A DNA stretch of 64,000 bases, from positions 90,300 to 154,299 of the forward strand of contig JAIUNL010000010.1 in the NCBI GenBank assembly GCA_020161835.1. Reading direction: 5' to 3'. Position 1 is the stretch's first letter; every line of letters starts with the position of its first letter. Both the position numbers and the translations under genes were made by a program. Shown here piece by piece: positions 45,178 through 54,686 of the stretch. This stretch comes from Bacteroidota bacterium (lineage in GTDB: Bacteria; Bacteroidota; JABWAT01). The notes under the pieces are model-generated. The model saw nothing but the letters and a program-made list of their open reading frames with translations. It had not been told where the DNA came from and ran no database searches.

Positions 45178-47409
45178 TTATTGGTTTGTTCTCTGAAGTA
45201 AAATAATCAGGGTTACCAAAGACGTTATAGTTGAAGTTGTAATCGTTACCCATCCACGCCAGTCAACTGGCTCTTCCCTTTCCCGGGTAGGTACAATGAT
45301 GACTGAACCTGAAAGTATTTCCTGATGAAATGACCAAAAATATCCTGGTCTGAAAATCCGCCCATTCGGAAGAATCACATAAATCTTATCATTGTCAGCC
45401 ATTTCATTTAGACCGCCAGCCTGTTCGATATAATAGCTGACTGATGCACCTTCATTATATAAAATACTGGTTTCAACTGGAACCTGCCCCTTAACTTTAA
45501 CCGTATAGTCACGTTCAGGTATCGTAATCACATCTTCAGGCATCAGAATCAGGTTTTCAATACTTTCCTGGTCATCAATTGCCTCTTTAAAATCAAGGGC
45601 AATCATGCCCACATTATCTTTGTTTCTGAAAATAGTTGAACCTTCAAGATAGGCTGTTGATTTTAAACCACCCGCACGGGCAATTACCGAAGACAGTTTC
45701 TCATCTTTGCTTGTCAATGAATAACTTCCAGGAAATTTAACTTCTCCACGCAGAACCACAGTACGTTGTACTTCAAAATAGGGATTTTTACGAACAAATA
45801 TTTGATCCATGGGTTCAAGTGGAAAATCAAGATCATGATTATCTTTTGACAATATTCCCTTGTTTTTAATTGTCTTTACAAAGGCAATGGTTCTGTCATT
45901 GTTTGTACTGTCATTAGGGTCAACCCTCGCAACTTCAACAATAGCAGTGTAGGCATCTTTTGAAAAACCGTTTGCGAGAAAAATAGCATCACCAACAGTC
46001 ATTCCCTTCCGGAAGGTAGCTGATCTGGGAAGGTTAACATAGCCAATAATATTAACATTATATCGGCTATCAATTTCCCAAATTGATTTAATAATGATGG
46101 TACTTCTGTCTGTTATGATAAGGTTTTCAGCCGGATCGCCTTTCATGGCTTTGCCAAGGTGAAAAGCTTTGATGCTTAAGCTTGAATCTGCCTCTGTAAT
46201 AAGTAATTGACCCCGTTCAAGATAAGCCCAGTCAAAAAGTCCGCCTGCCTTTTCAACGATATCTTTAATTCGCATGCCTGATATATACTGGAAAACCCCA
46301 GGCTGTTTTACAGCACCATCAACAGTAATCAATCCAAAAGAAGTGGAAACTGATTTATTAATTTGGATTTTATCGCCCGGAAACAAGGTAAAATCATCAC
46401 CTTTTGAAGCATCAAAACTTAATGATTGGATACCTGAACCTGGCACAATCCTTTGTACTTCCACGGTTCCCAGCCATGCTGAAGAAACTGGTCCGCCCGC
46501 AAATCCCAAAAGGGTTTTGAAATTTTCACCTGATTTAAGGTCGTAAGTACCTGGTTGGTTAACGGCACCAGTAATCTGAACAGGGAAGGTTTCCCCCTTA
46601 ACCATAATCATGTAGTTGTGATCAATTTTATCGGGTTTGGAGGAAAAAACACCCAGTAAATTTGAATATAAATCAACTGAATCAATGGTACCATCTGGCT
46701 TAATTACAGAAACATGCCTGAAATCAGCATTTTCATTTAATCCGCCCGCAGCATAAAGAGCTGTTAAAACAGAAGAAATCGCCGTCAACTTATAAGCACC
46801 CGGCTTGTTTACCATTCCGCCAACATAAACCCGAATGGATCTTATTTTACTTATAGTGAGTGCAAATTTGCTTTCACCGGTTTTAATTCCAGCGTAACTG
46901 CGTGAAACCCGCTCTTTTAAAACACCTTCAGCCTGTTTCAGCGTAAATCCGCTTACGGCGACTAATCCCACTGATGGAATTTGAATCATTCCGCGACGGT
47001 CAACTTCTGCTTTCAGGTAAAACTCAGACTGGCCCCAAACTGACAGTTGTAACTCATCATCACTTCCTATCACATAATCATCTGGTACAGGACCATATTC
47101 ATTCGGATCAAATGACTTGCTCCCAGAGTGTAATAAAGAGTAGCCGAATTTTTGAGAATTAACATCTTTTCCCGGTTCATTGATAAAAACCGGATCTTGT
47201 TTGTTTCCGGGTACATCCATAATAGGGGAACCGGGTGCCGGACTGTTACCACCGCCCATATTGTTTTGGCTTTGCACCTGTTGGATTGCTGAATTAATCT
47301 GGCTTTCAGAATACCCGGCAGCTTTTGCCTGTTGTTTCAGTACTTCAACATCTGGCGTCTGGGCAATAACAAGTACAGGAAATAACAAAAAGAGTAAAAT
47401 TTTAATCAT
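45178..47409 (-). CDS. Polysaccharide export protein with multiple SLBB domains
   Basis: A 743-residue exported protein that probably forms or lines an outer-membrane path for polysaccharide, like Wza but longer. After the signal peptide (cleaved near VIAQ) and a Gln/Asn-rich segment come a Poly_export domain (about 109-190, DDYVIGSDDELQLSVWG) and six SLBB-like repeats (about 192, 274, 350, 450, 565 and 650 onwards), marked by G-x-V-x2-PG-x-Y and AGG turns. A single hydrophobic helix closes the protein (about 718-738). No capsule synthesis genes are adjacent, so the glycan is unknown. Confidence 0.9.
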   Translation of the reverse strand: MIKILLFLLFPVLVIAQTPDVEVLKQQAKAAGYSESQINSAIQQVQSQNNMGGGNSPAPGSPIMDVPGNKQDPVFINEPGKDVNSQKFGYSLLHSGSKSFDPNEYGPVPDDYVIGSDDELQLSVWGQSEFYLKAEVDRRGMIQIPSVGLVAVSGFTLKQAEGVLKERVSRSYAGIKTGESKFALTISKIRSIRVYVGGMVNKPGAYKLTAISSVLTALYAAGGLNENADFRHVSVIKPDGTIDSVDLYSNLLGVFSSKPDKIDHNYMIMVKGETFPVQITGAVNQPGTYDLKSGENFKTLLGFAGGPVSSAWLGTVEVQRIVPGSGIQSLSFDASKGDDFTLFPGDKIQINKSVSTSFGLITVDGAVKQPGVFQYISGMRIKDIVEKAGGLFDWAYLERGQLLITEADSSLSIKAFHLGKAMKGDPAENLIITDRSTIIIKSIWEIDSRYNVNIIGYVNLPRSATFRKGMTVGDAIFLANGFSKDAYTAIVEVARVDPNDSTNNDRTIAFVKTIKNKGILSKDNHDLDFPLEPMDQIFVRKNPYFEVQRTVVLRGEVKFPGSYSLTSKDEKLSSVIARAGGLKSTAYLEGSTIFRNKDNVGMIALDFKEAIDDQESIENLILMPEDVITIPERDYTVKVKGQVPVETSILYNEGASVSYYIEQAGGLNEMADNDKIYVILPNGRIFRPGYFWSFHQEILSGSVIIVPTREREEPVDWRGWVTITTSTITSLVTLIILLQRTNQ

Positions 47410-47427
47410 AATAGGAGTCTGAATTGT

Positions 47428-47916
47428 TTAAAAATGTTTTTTTAGCTTTTGATACGTTTTCACGATTTCTTCAGGTACAACTTTAATATCAGCAAATACA
47501 GGCATAAAATTGGTGTCTCCATTCCATCTCGGGACAATATGGAAATGAATGTGATCATCAATTCCGGCTCCGGCAGCCTTTCCAAGGTTTACACCCAGAT
47601 TAAAACCATGTGCAGAAAGGGCATCAGACAGGGCTTTTTTTGATTTGGCAAGCAAACTAATTATTTCTGCAGAACTGGCGGGCGATAAGTCTTCAAGCTC
47701 TTTGGTATGCAGGTAGGGCACTACCATCAAATGACCAGAATTGTAAGGAAACAAATTCATGATGACAAAGGCATGTTCACCACGAAATAAAATCAGATTT
47801 TCTTCATCGCGATTTACTAATGGGTAATCACAGAAAATGCATCCGGCATTACCAGATGCATTTTCTGAAAAGGAATCAATATAGGCTGACCGCCATGGCG
47901 ACCAAAGTCTGTTCAC
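47428..47916 (-). CDS. HIT-family hydrolase
   Basis: Nucleotide-binding hydrolase or transferase of the histidine-triad family. The 162 residues carry the triad D121-HIHFHIV, with the catalytic middle His at H124, and an N-terminal zinc pair C26-x2-C29 (GCIFCDY). The RLWSPWRSAYI start and SGHLMVVPYLH segment resemble Ap4A phosphorylase/HIT proteins of Bacteroidota and Actinobacteria. The substrate is probably a diadenosine polyphosphate or adenylated nucleotide. It lies 18 bases upstream of the SLBB gene on the same strand. Confidence 0.92.
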   Translation of the reverse strand: MNRLWSPWRSAYIDSFSENASGNAGCIFCDYPLVNRDEENLILFRGEHAFVIMNLFPYNSGHLMVVPYLHTKELEDLSPASSAEIISLLAKSKKALSDALSAHGFNLGVNLGKAAGAGIDDHIHFHIVPRWNGDTNFMPVFADIKVVPEEIVKTYQKLKKHF

Positions 47917-48006
47917 AATTATCCTGCCCGATTTATATAAAATTGCAAGATAGCAGTTTCAAACTATTTTCTCAATTTCACAGTTGGTTACGCCATTTAT
48001 TCGGGG

Positions 48007-50094
48007 TTAATCTTCCTCCTCAGCCTCTTTATATGCAGCAATAACTTTTTGTGCAACTTCAAATGGAACTTCCTCATAATGATCAAACTCACGGAAGTGG
48101 GTTCCCCTGCCCTGAGTCATACTTCTGAGTGCACTTTGATATTTAGACATTTCAGCTAAAGGAATTGATGCATTTATAATTTGGAAGTGACCGTCTGCGT
48201 CCATCCCCTGAATCTTGCCTCTTCGTGATGAAATGTCACCCATCACATCACCCATATATTCTTCAGGTGCCTTAATAGTCACTTTATAAATGGGTTCAAG
48301 TAAAATGGGCTTAGATTCAAGAAAGGCTTTCTTGTAGGCCATTGAACCCGCCATTTTAAAGGCCATGTCACTCGAATCAACCGGGTGATAAGATCCGTCA
48401 TCAATCGTAACCTTAATATCCACGCCTTTAAATCCGGCCAGAACACCACGTGTCATTCTGTCAAAAACGCCTTTTTCAACAGAAGGAATAAATTTTCCGG
48501 GCACTGCACCACCAACAACTTCATCAACAAATTCAAACCCACCACCCCTTGGCAAAGGTTCGAGTCTTAGCCAGACGTCACCATATTGACCTTTTCCACC
48601 GGATTGTTTCTTGAATTTTCCCTGAACCCGTGCCTTACCTTTTATCGTCTCTCTGTATGGAATTTTTGGATCTTCCTGATCAATTTCCACGCCATATTTA
48701 TCCTTCATTCTTTTAAGAATGACATCGAGGTGAAGTTCACCCTGTCCGGAAATTATAGTTTGTGCAAGTTCCGGATCATAGGTAACCTGAAAACTCGGAT
48801 CTTCCTCATGCAAATGTGTTAAACCTGCTGAAATTTTTGTTTCATCATTCTTAGAATGCGGCTTAATGGCCGTTCTGATAACAGGAACAGGGAATTCTAC
48901 CGGCCGTACATGAAATTCTGAACCTGGAGCAGAGAGTGTATTATTGGTATGTGTGTTTTTAAGTTTTACAACGGCTGCAATATCGCCAACGCCAACGCCT
49001 GGAAAATCTGAACGCTTGTTCCCTACAAGGGTAAACAACTGGTTTATTCTTTCTTCCTGATGAGTTTCGGCGTTGATAAGATCCATTCCGGGGGTTATTG
49101 TACCTGAGTAAACCCTAAAAATTGACATCTCACCAAGATGCGGTTCTGATGATGTTTTAAAAACAAAAGCTATGGGTTTACCGTTTATGTCCGGTTGAAT
49201 AAGAATATCTTCTTCACTGTTATTAATCCAGCCATGTTCAGGACCACGTTCAATGGGAGACGGGCATAAATTGGCGAAGACGTCCAAAAGGCGTTCGGTA
49301 CCAATTAAACTTTCAGGTGAACAGCAGAACACAGGGAAAAAGGTTCTTGAAACCATTCCATGCATAATGCCTTCTTTTAATTCCTCTTCATTCAGATTTC
49401 CGTTTTCAAAAAATTTATTCATGAGAACTTCATCTGTTTCTGCAACAGTTTCAACCAACTCATTATGCATCGCTTCGGCTTGTGCGATATAACGTTCAGG
49501 AATTTCTGAAACTGTCATATTATTTCGTTTACCGGGCTCAAAAGTAAGTGCCTTCATCATGATACAATCAATAATGGTTTTATGACTTAATCCTTCGTCG
49601 ACCGGAAATTGAACAGGAACCACATAATGTCCGTAATACTCCTTAAGTTTTGCAAGAATCCGGTTGAAATCTGCATTATCACGGTCAAGTTTGGTAATCA
49701 GGAACATAGTTGGCTTATATTTCTGCATGGCATAATCCCACACATTCTCTGTGCCAACTTCAATACCGGAAACGGCATTGACTGTAATTACAACCGTATC
49801 AGCAACCCGCATGGCTGATTTTACATCTCCTACAAAATCAAGATAGCCGGGTGTATCCAGGATATTAAGTTTTACATCCTTCCAGTTTCCGTTGATTAGG
49901 CCAAGATTAATTGAAACCTTCTTTTCAATTTCATCGTCGTGATAGTCGGTTAACGTATTCCCTGAATTAACACTTCCCATTTTTTGAATCAAACCTACAG
50001 AATAGGCAATGGATTCGGTCAGGGTCGTTTTACCGGAATCACTATGGCCTGCAAAGGCAATATTCCGGATTTTGGAAGGATGAAGCACACTCAT
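48007..50094 (-). CDS. Elongation factor G-like GTPase (EF-G paralogue)
   Basis: A 695-residue translational GTPase with all five EF-G domains. The P-loop is GHSDSGKT (residues 16-23), where canonical EF-G has GHIDAGKT. G3 is DTPGYLDF and G4 is TKLD in place of NKxD. Domain IV is present (about 480-610), with the C-terminal part running to an acidic EEED tail. These changes fit the EF-G-like paralogues that accompany a normal fusA and whose role in translocation or recycling differs. It lies 3 bases downstream of ddl, so it is probably co-transcribed. Confidence 0.88.
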   Translation of the reverse strand: MSVLHPSKIRNIAFAGHSDSGKTTLTESIAYSVGLIQKMGSVNSGNTLTDYHDDEIEKKVSINLGLINGNWKDVKLNILDTPGYLDFVGDVKSAMRVADTVVITVNAVSGIEVGTENVWDYAMQKYKPTMFLITKLDRDNADFNRILAKLKEYYGHYVVPVQFPVDEGLSHKTIIDCIMMKALTFEPGKRNNMTVSEIPERYIAQAEAMHNELVETVAETDEVLMNKFFENGNLNEEELKEGIMHGMVSRTFFPVFCCSPESLIGTERLLDVFANLCPSPIERGPEHGWINNSEEDILIQPDINGKPIAFVFKTSSEPHLGEMSIFRVYSGTITPGMDLINAETHQEERINQLFTLVGNKRSDFPGVGVGDIAAVVKLKNTHTNNTLSAPGSEFHVRPVEFPVPVIRTAIKPHSKNDETKISAGLTHLHEEDPSFQVTYDPELAQTIISGQGELHLDVILKRMKDKYGVEIDQEDPKIPYRETIKGKARVQGKFKKQSGGKGQYGDVWLRLEPLPRGGGFEFVDEVVGGAVPGKFIPSVEKGVFDRMTRGVLAGFKGVDIKVTIDDGSYHPVDSSDMAFKMAGSMAYKKAFLESKPILLEPIYKVTIKAPEEYMGDVMGDISSRRGKIQGMDADGHFQIINASIPLAEMSKYQSALRSMTQGRGTHFREFDHYEEVPFEVAQKVIAAYKEAEEED

Positions 50095-50097
50095 AAA

Positions 50098-51171
50098 TCA
50101 CCCGCTGATTTTTATTGTGAAATGACTGCTGATTTGATTGCGTTTTTGAAATCTGCTGAGGGCAAGACTGATCAGGGTTTCCAGAAGTTCTGTGTAGGAT
50201 AAACCACTGGCTTCCCACATTTTCGGATACATACTGATTGGCGTAAAGCCCGGAATGGTATTGATCTCATTTAGATAAACCTCGTTACTGGTCTTGTCTA
50301 TAAAGAAATCAATTCTCGCCATCCCTTCCAAATTTAACAACTTAAATGCTTTAATAGCATAGTTTTGTATAATTCTAATCAATTCCTCAGAAATATCTGC
50401 CGGAATCTTAAAAGTACTCCTCCCAGAAAGATATTTATCTTCATAATCATAGAACTCAGCACCCGGAAAAACCTCACCGGGAAGGGAAACACTCGCTTCT
50501 ATGTTGCCAAGCGCTGAAATTTCAATTTCTCTGACTGATAATCCTTTTTCAACCAGAACCTTCCCATCAAAACTGAATGCAAGATCTATTGCGGCCAGTA
50601 AATCATGTTCATTTTTAACCTTTGTGATGCCAATACTTGATCCCGCATTGGCGGGCTTTACAAAAACCGGAAAGTCAAACGCCGACTTTATATTTTCAAT
50701 TGCCTCAGTTTTATTCTTTTTCCACTCAAAATCATAATAAACCATACCCGGGACGACCGGAATACCCCCATTTTTTAAAATGATTTTTGTGATATCCTTA
50801 TCCATTGCCATCGAACTACCAAGAACGCCGCACCCAACATAGGGTTTTGACATCATATCAAATAAACCCTGAATGGTTCCATCTTCACCGTACGTGCCGT
50901 GAAGCAAGGGAAAAAAGATTTCAATTTCAGTTTGCAAAAAGTGAAACAGTTCTTCAGCTTTTACTGACGGTACCGTCAGTTTTGACCGGTTTTCAGGCAA
51001 AATATCCAACAAAGAATCATTAGGTGTTTGCCAGATACCGTCAATTGCTATTTTCAAAGGGATAATTGAATAGTTTTGAGAATTAAACCCCTTTAACAGT
51101 GAATTGGCGGATGTAATTGAAACAGTATGCTCAGCCGAACGGCCGCCAAAAACAAGACCCAAATTTTTCAA
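50098..51171 (-). CDS. ddl: D-alanine--D-alanine ligase
   Basis: Joins two D-Ala with ATP for peptidoglycan precursors. The 357 residues show the N-terminal LVFGGRSAEHTVSI (about 6-19), LHGTYGEDGTIQGL (about 94-107), the ATP-grasp core with FVKPANAGSSIGI (about 170-182), and the C-terminal metal-binding strands MARIDFF and EVYLNEINTIPGFT (about 303-316). The longer VanA/Ddl-B-like form is suggested by insertions near the omega loop. It heads a reverse unit with the EF-G paralogue. Confidence 0.95.
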   Translation of the reverse strand: MKNLGLVFGGRSAEHTVSITSANSLLKGFNSQNYSIIPLKIAIDGIWQTPNDSLLDILPENRSKLTVPSVKAEELFHFLQTEIEIFFPLLHGTYGEDGTIQGLFDMMSKPYVGCGVLGSSMAMDKDITKIILKNGGIPVVPGMVYYDFEWKKNKTEAIENIKSAFDFPVFVKPANAGSSIGITKVKNEHDLLAAIDLAFSFDGKVLVEKGLSVREIEISALGNIEASVSLPGEVFPGAEFYDYEDKYLSGRSTFKIPADISEELIRIIQNYAIKAFKLLNLEGMARIDFFIDKTSNEVYLNEINTIPGFTPISMYPKMWEASGLSYTELLETLISLALSRFQKRNQISSHFTIKISG

Positions 51172-51182
51172 AGAAAAACTCC

Positions 51183-51785
51183 TTAAAACAAATAACTGAT
51201 TACAATTTTGATTTTATCTTCATTCCAACGGGCACCCTCGTCAAATTTATTCCGAAAAGAAGAAAATTCCCAACTGGAAATCAAGGCAAACTTATTAATT
51301 TGATACCGAAAATAAATTTCATTCTGATTATTTGATTCAATTTTGACGAGCCGGGTTACCAAATTATTAGAAAACAGGCGGGAATGACGATAGAGTTGGG
51401 AGTCAACCCCAAGTGTGAATGAGGATACCTGATTTGAAAATATAAAGAATTTCAGATTAACTTTTCCGAAAACAGGTTCAAATTTATATTGATACTGGCT
51501 TGTTCCTTGTTTTTTTGTCTGAAGGAAGGCAGGAAGGGGAATCTGGAATTGAAAATTGCTAACTAATAGCCTGGGTTTGGCCTGGTTATTTTCAGTTTGC
51601 TGATTATTCAGGATAAAAAGAAGACGGGCAGACAAAACGGAATCCCGGGTACCGGTGAATCCATTTTTTTTGGTGGGACCGTTTGGTATACTATCTCTTA
51701 CTGAAAGTTTGTTTAACCCACCTGAATGGGCTTCAACAGAACAGAAAAAAATAAACACCAATAGAAACAGGTAAAAATTAGCCAT
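51183..51785 (-). CDS. Exported protein, possible small outer-membrane beta-barrel
   Basis: A 200-residue product with a signal peptide (MANFYLFLLVFIFFCSVEA). The mature part alternates polar and aromatic residues in strand-like stretches (VSNFQFQIPL, VNLKFFIFS, NEIYFRYQIN, FALISSWEFS) and ends in Phe, as many outer-membrane barrels do. No family is recognised. It precedes ddl on the same strand with a 12-base gap. Confidence 0.6.
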   Translation of the reverse strand: MANFYLFLLVFIFFCSVEAHSGGLNKLSVRDSIPNGPTKKNGFTGTRDSVLSARLLFILNNQQTENNQAKPRLLVSNFQFQIPLPAFLQTKKQGTSQYQYKFEPVFGKVNLKFFIFSNQVSSFTLGVDSQLYRHSRLFSNNLVTRLVKIESNNQNEIYFRYQINKFALISSWEFSSFRNKFDEGARWNEDKIKIVISYLF

Positions 51786-51852
51786 AAACTGGGTTCAAAT
51801 TTATTCCTTCCCCTGAGAAATGTGGAAACAATAAATTTACGGGTCCTTAGGC

Positions 51853-52455
51853 TTAAGGAAAAGCGGTAATCAGGTTTTTTAACCGGATTATTTCTTCAAG
51901 ATCGGAATCCAGTTCAGCGGGAAGAAACAGATTTTTTTTCGCAGGGGCAATTGAGATAAAACAATTTGATAACCCGGTTGAATCTGATTTTGTTGCCTGC
52001 AGAACTTGTGCTGAGTCAATAAATGGGGCAGGAATATGCAAAATTAAATCATAGAGCAAATCAGGAAACCTGCTTTTGAGATAGGATTTATAACTGGTTA
52101 CGAGCTGAGTAATTGCAGGAAGTGTTTTAACACTGATCTCGCTTGCAATCAGGTCTTCTGAATCTCCCTTTATCTGACGGATGAATACTACACGGGAGAT
52201 ACGACCATACCGACCAAGACCGGCGTCAAGCATGTCTGCAATGCCTTTTTCAGACCGTTCAGATGGGGTGATTGCAAAACCATCACATCCGGTTTTTCTG
52301 ACCAGGCGAACAAACTCATTTTCAATTTTTCCTTCTGGTGTTTTTACGGCAACCAGAATTTTATGACCAGACTCGCCCAGATTCTGGGCAAGGTCAGCAG
52401 AGAAACCGAGCGGTACACCATCAAACAGGTAAACCAGACGTAAAGACTGGGTCAT
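51853..52455 (-). CDS. Unknown protein with Rossmann-like N-terminus
   Basis: A 200-residue cytosolic protein. The start (LRLVYLFDGVPLGFSADLAQ) and the following strand (HKILVAVKTPEG) resemble the first beta-alpha-beta of a Rossmann fold, but the glycine-rich nucleotide loop is missing and the length is short for a dehydrogenase. The rest is alpha/beta with no motif I know. It overlaps the YtxH gene upstream by 4 bases. Function unknown. Confidence 0.6.
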   Translation of the reverse strand: MTQSLRLVYLFDGVPLGFSADLAQNLGESGHKILVAVKTPEGKIENEFVRLVRKTGCDGFAITPSERSEKGIADMLDAGLGRYGRISRVVFIRQIKGDSEDLIASEISVKTLPAITQLVTSYKSYLKSRFPDLLYDLILHIPAPFIDSAQVLQATKSDSTGLSNCFISIAPAKKNLFLPAELDSDLEEIIRLKNLITAFP

Positions 52456-52778
52456 GCCTGTCCTGTAGCCATTGAATGTTCTGATTGATTGCGAATTTCA
52501 AACAGGAGTTTTTCTGCATCTGCTAATAATAACTCTGCCTTTTCTTTAGCGTCAGCAACCAATGCCTCACCTTTTTGCCGTCCTTCATTGATCAACCAGT
52601 CATTTTCGTCCCGGTTTGAAGGCTCAGTATCAGAATCAAACCACTCATTAAGCTTGTTTGCAATATCATTGCGAACATCTTTTCCGCTTTTGGGAGCAAG
52701 AAGCATTCCTGCCAGAATTCCTGCTGTTCCGCCAACGACAAGACCCCAAAGGAGGCCTTTGCCGAATCCCCTATCCAT
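52452..52778 (-). CDS. YtxH-family small membrane protein
   Basis: A 108-residue protein with one Gly-rich N-terminal membrane helix (GLLWGLVVGGTAGILAGMLL, about 8-27) followed directly by the YtxH signature APKSGKDVRNDI. The remainder is a charged helical tail that could be a coiled coil. Members are often general-stress proteins of unknown mechanism. AAGGAG is 7 bases upstream of the start. It is first in a unit with the Rossmann-like unknown. Confidence 0.8.
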   Translation of the reverse strand: MDRGFGKGLLWGLVVGGTAGILAGMLLAPKSGKDVRNDIANKLNEWFDSDTEPSNRDENDWLINEGRQKGEALVADAKEKAELLLADAEKLLFEIRNQSEHSMATGQA

Positions 52779-52854
52779 AATTTAACTCCTTCGATAAGCT
52801 ATATAAAAATACAACTATTTATTTTTATTTCCACCAGATAAAAAGACTACCCGG

Positions 52855-53649
52855 TTATTTTTTATGGCTATTTTCCATATTCTGATTGCAATTGACTGCA
52901 GAAATCAAGAGGGAAACAGCAACTTGCTGAGCTTCGGCAACAAGCTGTAAAAACTGTTCCTGATGATTTCCATACAAAGATAACATTACATTTTTTCCGT
53001 TTTTGTGACGGCGGTCGGATGAATTGCTATTTTTTTTCAATTCTGACGATTCGAACCCAATCAAAATTTCTGAAGAAAGTTGCCTGTTCTTCAGCAGGGC
53101 TGCTTTTATTACCTTATCTGGAGTCAAATTAAGGTCACCGGGCAGAGAGTCCAATACTGGAAAATTGAATTTTGAATTCCTTGATGTCAGCTTTTCGTCC
53201 TCATGTAATGTTACATCAGAATAAACATCAGGATCAAGAAAACCAGGGTGGATGCGATGCGGTAGGGCTAATTCAGAAGAAAAGTGAATCAGACTGGCAG
53301 TATACCAGATCAGCTTTTTTTGATTTTCGGTTGGTAAATAATATCGCAGGGAATCGAAACTTAACAATAGGAATGAGGCTAATGAACCCGTCGACTTCAC
53401 AGAATCAGAACCCGGGTAAGTACCAAAATCAAAATGTCTGTCAGTCAGGTCAGGCGTCTCATACCGGTCTGCTTCCAGTTGTGCACAAACTTGCACGACC
53501 TGAGAAAAAACCGGGTTTAAACAACGTTTTACAGAATCCGGCAAAGACTCCAGAACTGAATGGGCGAAGGATTTATAATAATTTCCTGCCTGAACAGTCC
53601 GGAGAGGTGCCAGAATACAAAGAGATAGTAAAAGAAACCGTAAAATCAT
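52855..53649 (-). CDS. Exported protein, possibly zinc phospholipase C/S1-P1-nuclease-like
   Basis: A 264-residue protein with a signal peptide (cleaved near VQAG). The helical segment WYTASLIHFSSELALPHR (about 115-132) and the preceding DRHFDFG recall the His/Asp-rich helices of zinc-dependent phospholipase C and S1/P1 nucleases. Not all zinc ligands can be placed, so this is weak. The C-terminal third is Ser/Asn/Lys-rich. The tiny basic-protein gene lies 38 bases upstream on the same strand. Confidence 0.55.
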   Translation of the reverse strand: MILRFLLLSLCILAPLRTVQAGNYYKSFAHSVLESLPDSVKRCLNPVFSQVVQVCAQLEADRYETPDLTDRHFDFGTYPGSDSVKSTGSLASFLLLSFDSLRYYLPTENQKKLIWYTASLIHFSSELALPHRIHPGFLDPDVYSDVTLHEDEKLTSRNSKFNFPVLDSLPGDLNLTPDKVIKAALLKNRQLSSEILIGFESSELKKNSNSSDRRHKNGKNVMLSLYGNHQEQFLQLVAEAQQVAVSLLISAVNCNQNMENSHKK

Positions 53650-53687
53650 CGGGGGACCTTTAACTAAGGAACCCCCGAATTTACAAC

Positions 53688-53777
53688 TTATTTCTTTTTA
53701 TGGCGATTTTTCCGCAATCTTTTCTTTCTCTTGTGTGTCGCAATTTTATGTCTTTTTCTTTTACGTCCGCACGGCAC
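53688..53777 (-). CDS. AURKAIP1/COX24-domain basic mini-protein (mS38-like)
   Basis: A 29-codon gene missed by ordinary length cut-offs. It starts with GTG at 53777, preceded by AAGGAG 8 bases upstream, and encodes PCGRKRKRHKIATHKRKK followed by RLRKNRHKKK: 18 of 29 residues are Lys or Arg. This matches the AURKAIP1/COX24 (DUF1713) family seen in Bacteroidota and in the mitochondrial small-subunit protein mS38. It is probably a ribosome-associated peptide that threads into rRNA. That role is inferred from the mitochondrial relative. Confidence 0.8.
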   Translation of the reverse strand: MPCGRKRKRHKIATHKRKKRLRKNRHKKK

Positions 53778-53795
53778 AGTGGTGTCTCCTTATGG

Positions 53796-54686
53796 TTAGT
53801 TCTTACTTTTCATGATCCTGATCTGCTCCAGCATTTCTGAGGCAGATTGTCCGGCTTTGTTTTCCGGGTTGATTGTCTTTGCCTGAGTCAGGTATAGTTC
53901 AGCCTGCTCATATTTATTTACCCTGAAGTACAACACACCAAGGTTTAAATTTGCAATCTGGTGGTTCTGATTAATTGAGAGAACCTTTTTAAGCTCTGTA
54001 ACGGCTTCCATGGGTGAAGCCGAAGTTGAAATAATTGCCGTTGCCATGTCTACGCGCGCATCGGTGTTTTCAGGATTATGCCTGAGAAAAATCTTGTAAA
54101 ACGGGATGGCAATTTCCATCCGGTTTGCATCATAATACAGATTGGCGATTTTAAGGGCAATTGAAACCTGGGTTGTATCCAGATTAAAGACCTTCTCAAC
54201 CCAATTCCCTGCCCGTTCAAATGATTCATATTTAATCAGGGAATCGGCAACTGACAAAGAAAGGGTTTTTATAACCTCATTTGTACTGCTTTTTAACTTT
54301 TTCTCCTGAGTTCCGATCCATGATTCGAGTGATTCAGGTAAAACAACATTCGGTTTGGCAGAAAGTTGGGTTTCCCCATTCTCAGTCGGCAATTCAGATT
54401 TGGTACCAGTATCGTATTCAGAAATGGCCATAAAACTCAGCAGAAAACCGACTGTCAGAAACCCTGCAATCGTTGCCCAAACTGAAAAATTAAGTTTCGA
54501 AACCGAACCATTCTTTTCTGGATGACTAGTCGTCTCCTGGTGAGAAAAAGCTGTCTCTTGTTCTGTATTTAAATCAGCTCCGCATAATCCGCAATTTATA
54601 TCTGACGGCAGATTGGATGCACCACATTCCTTGCAAATAATTTTTTCAGCCAATTTTTGAATCCCCTGACTGATATCCATCCGCAA
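53796..54686 (-). CDS. Zinc-ribbon and TPR membrane protein
   Basis: The 296 residues begin with a zinc ribbon (C18-x2-C21 and C32-x2-C35: CKECGASNLPSDINCGLC) and a single membrane helix (about 70-88, WATIAGFLTVGFLLSFMAI). Four or so TPR units follow (about 150-285; IALKIANLYYDANRMEIAIP, QIANLNLGVLYFRVNKYEQA). The ribbon is probably cytoplasmic and the TPRs periplasmic. The start lies 41 bases inside the HU gene, in another frame; a later ATG at 54680 is possible. Confidence 0.75.
   Translation of the reverse strand: MRMDISQGIQKLAEKIICKECGASNLPSDINCGLCGADLNTEQETAFSHQETTSHPEKNGSVSKLNFSVWATIAGFLTVGFLLSFMAISEYDTGTKSELPTENGETQLSAKPNVVLPESLESWIGTQEKKLKSSTNEVIKTLSLSVADSLIKYESFERAGNWVEKVFNLDTTQVSIALKIANLYYDANRMEIAIPFYKIFLRHNPENTDARVDMATAIISTSASPMEAVTELKKVLSINQNHQIANLNLGVLYFRVNKYEQAELYLTQAKTINPENKAGQSASEMLEQIRIMKSKN

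Noticed and set aside
53650..53677. Hairpin CGGGGG...CCCCCG between the mini-protein and the next gene as a terminator
   Set aside because: The stem is interrupted by mismatches and has no T run on the reverse strand, and it abuts the start codon of the next gene, so read-through is more likely.
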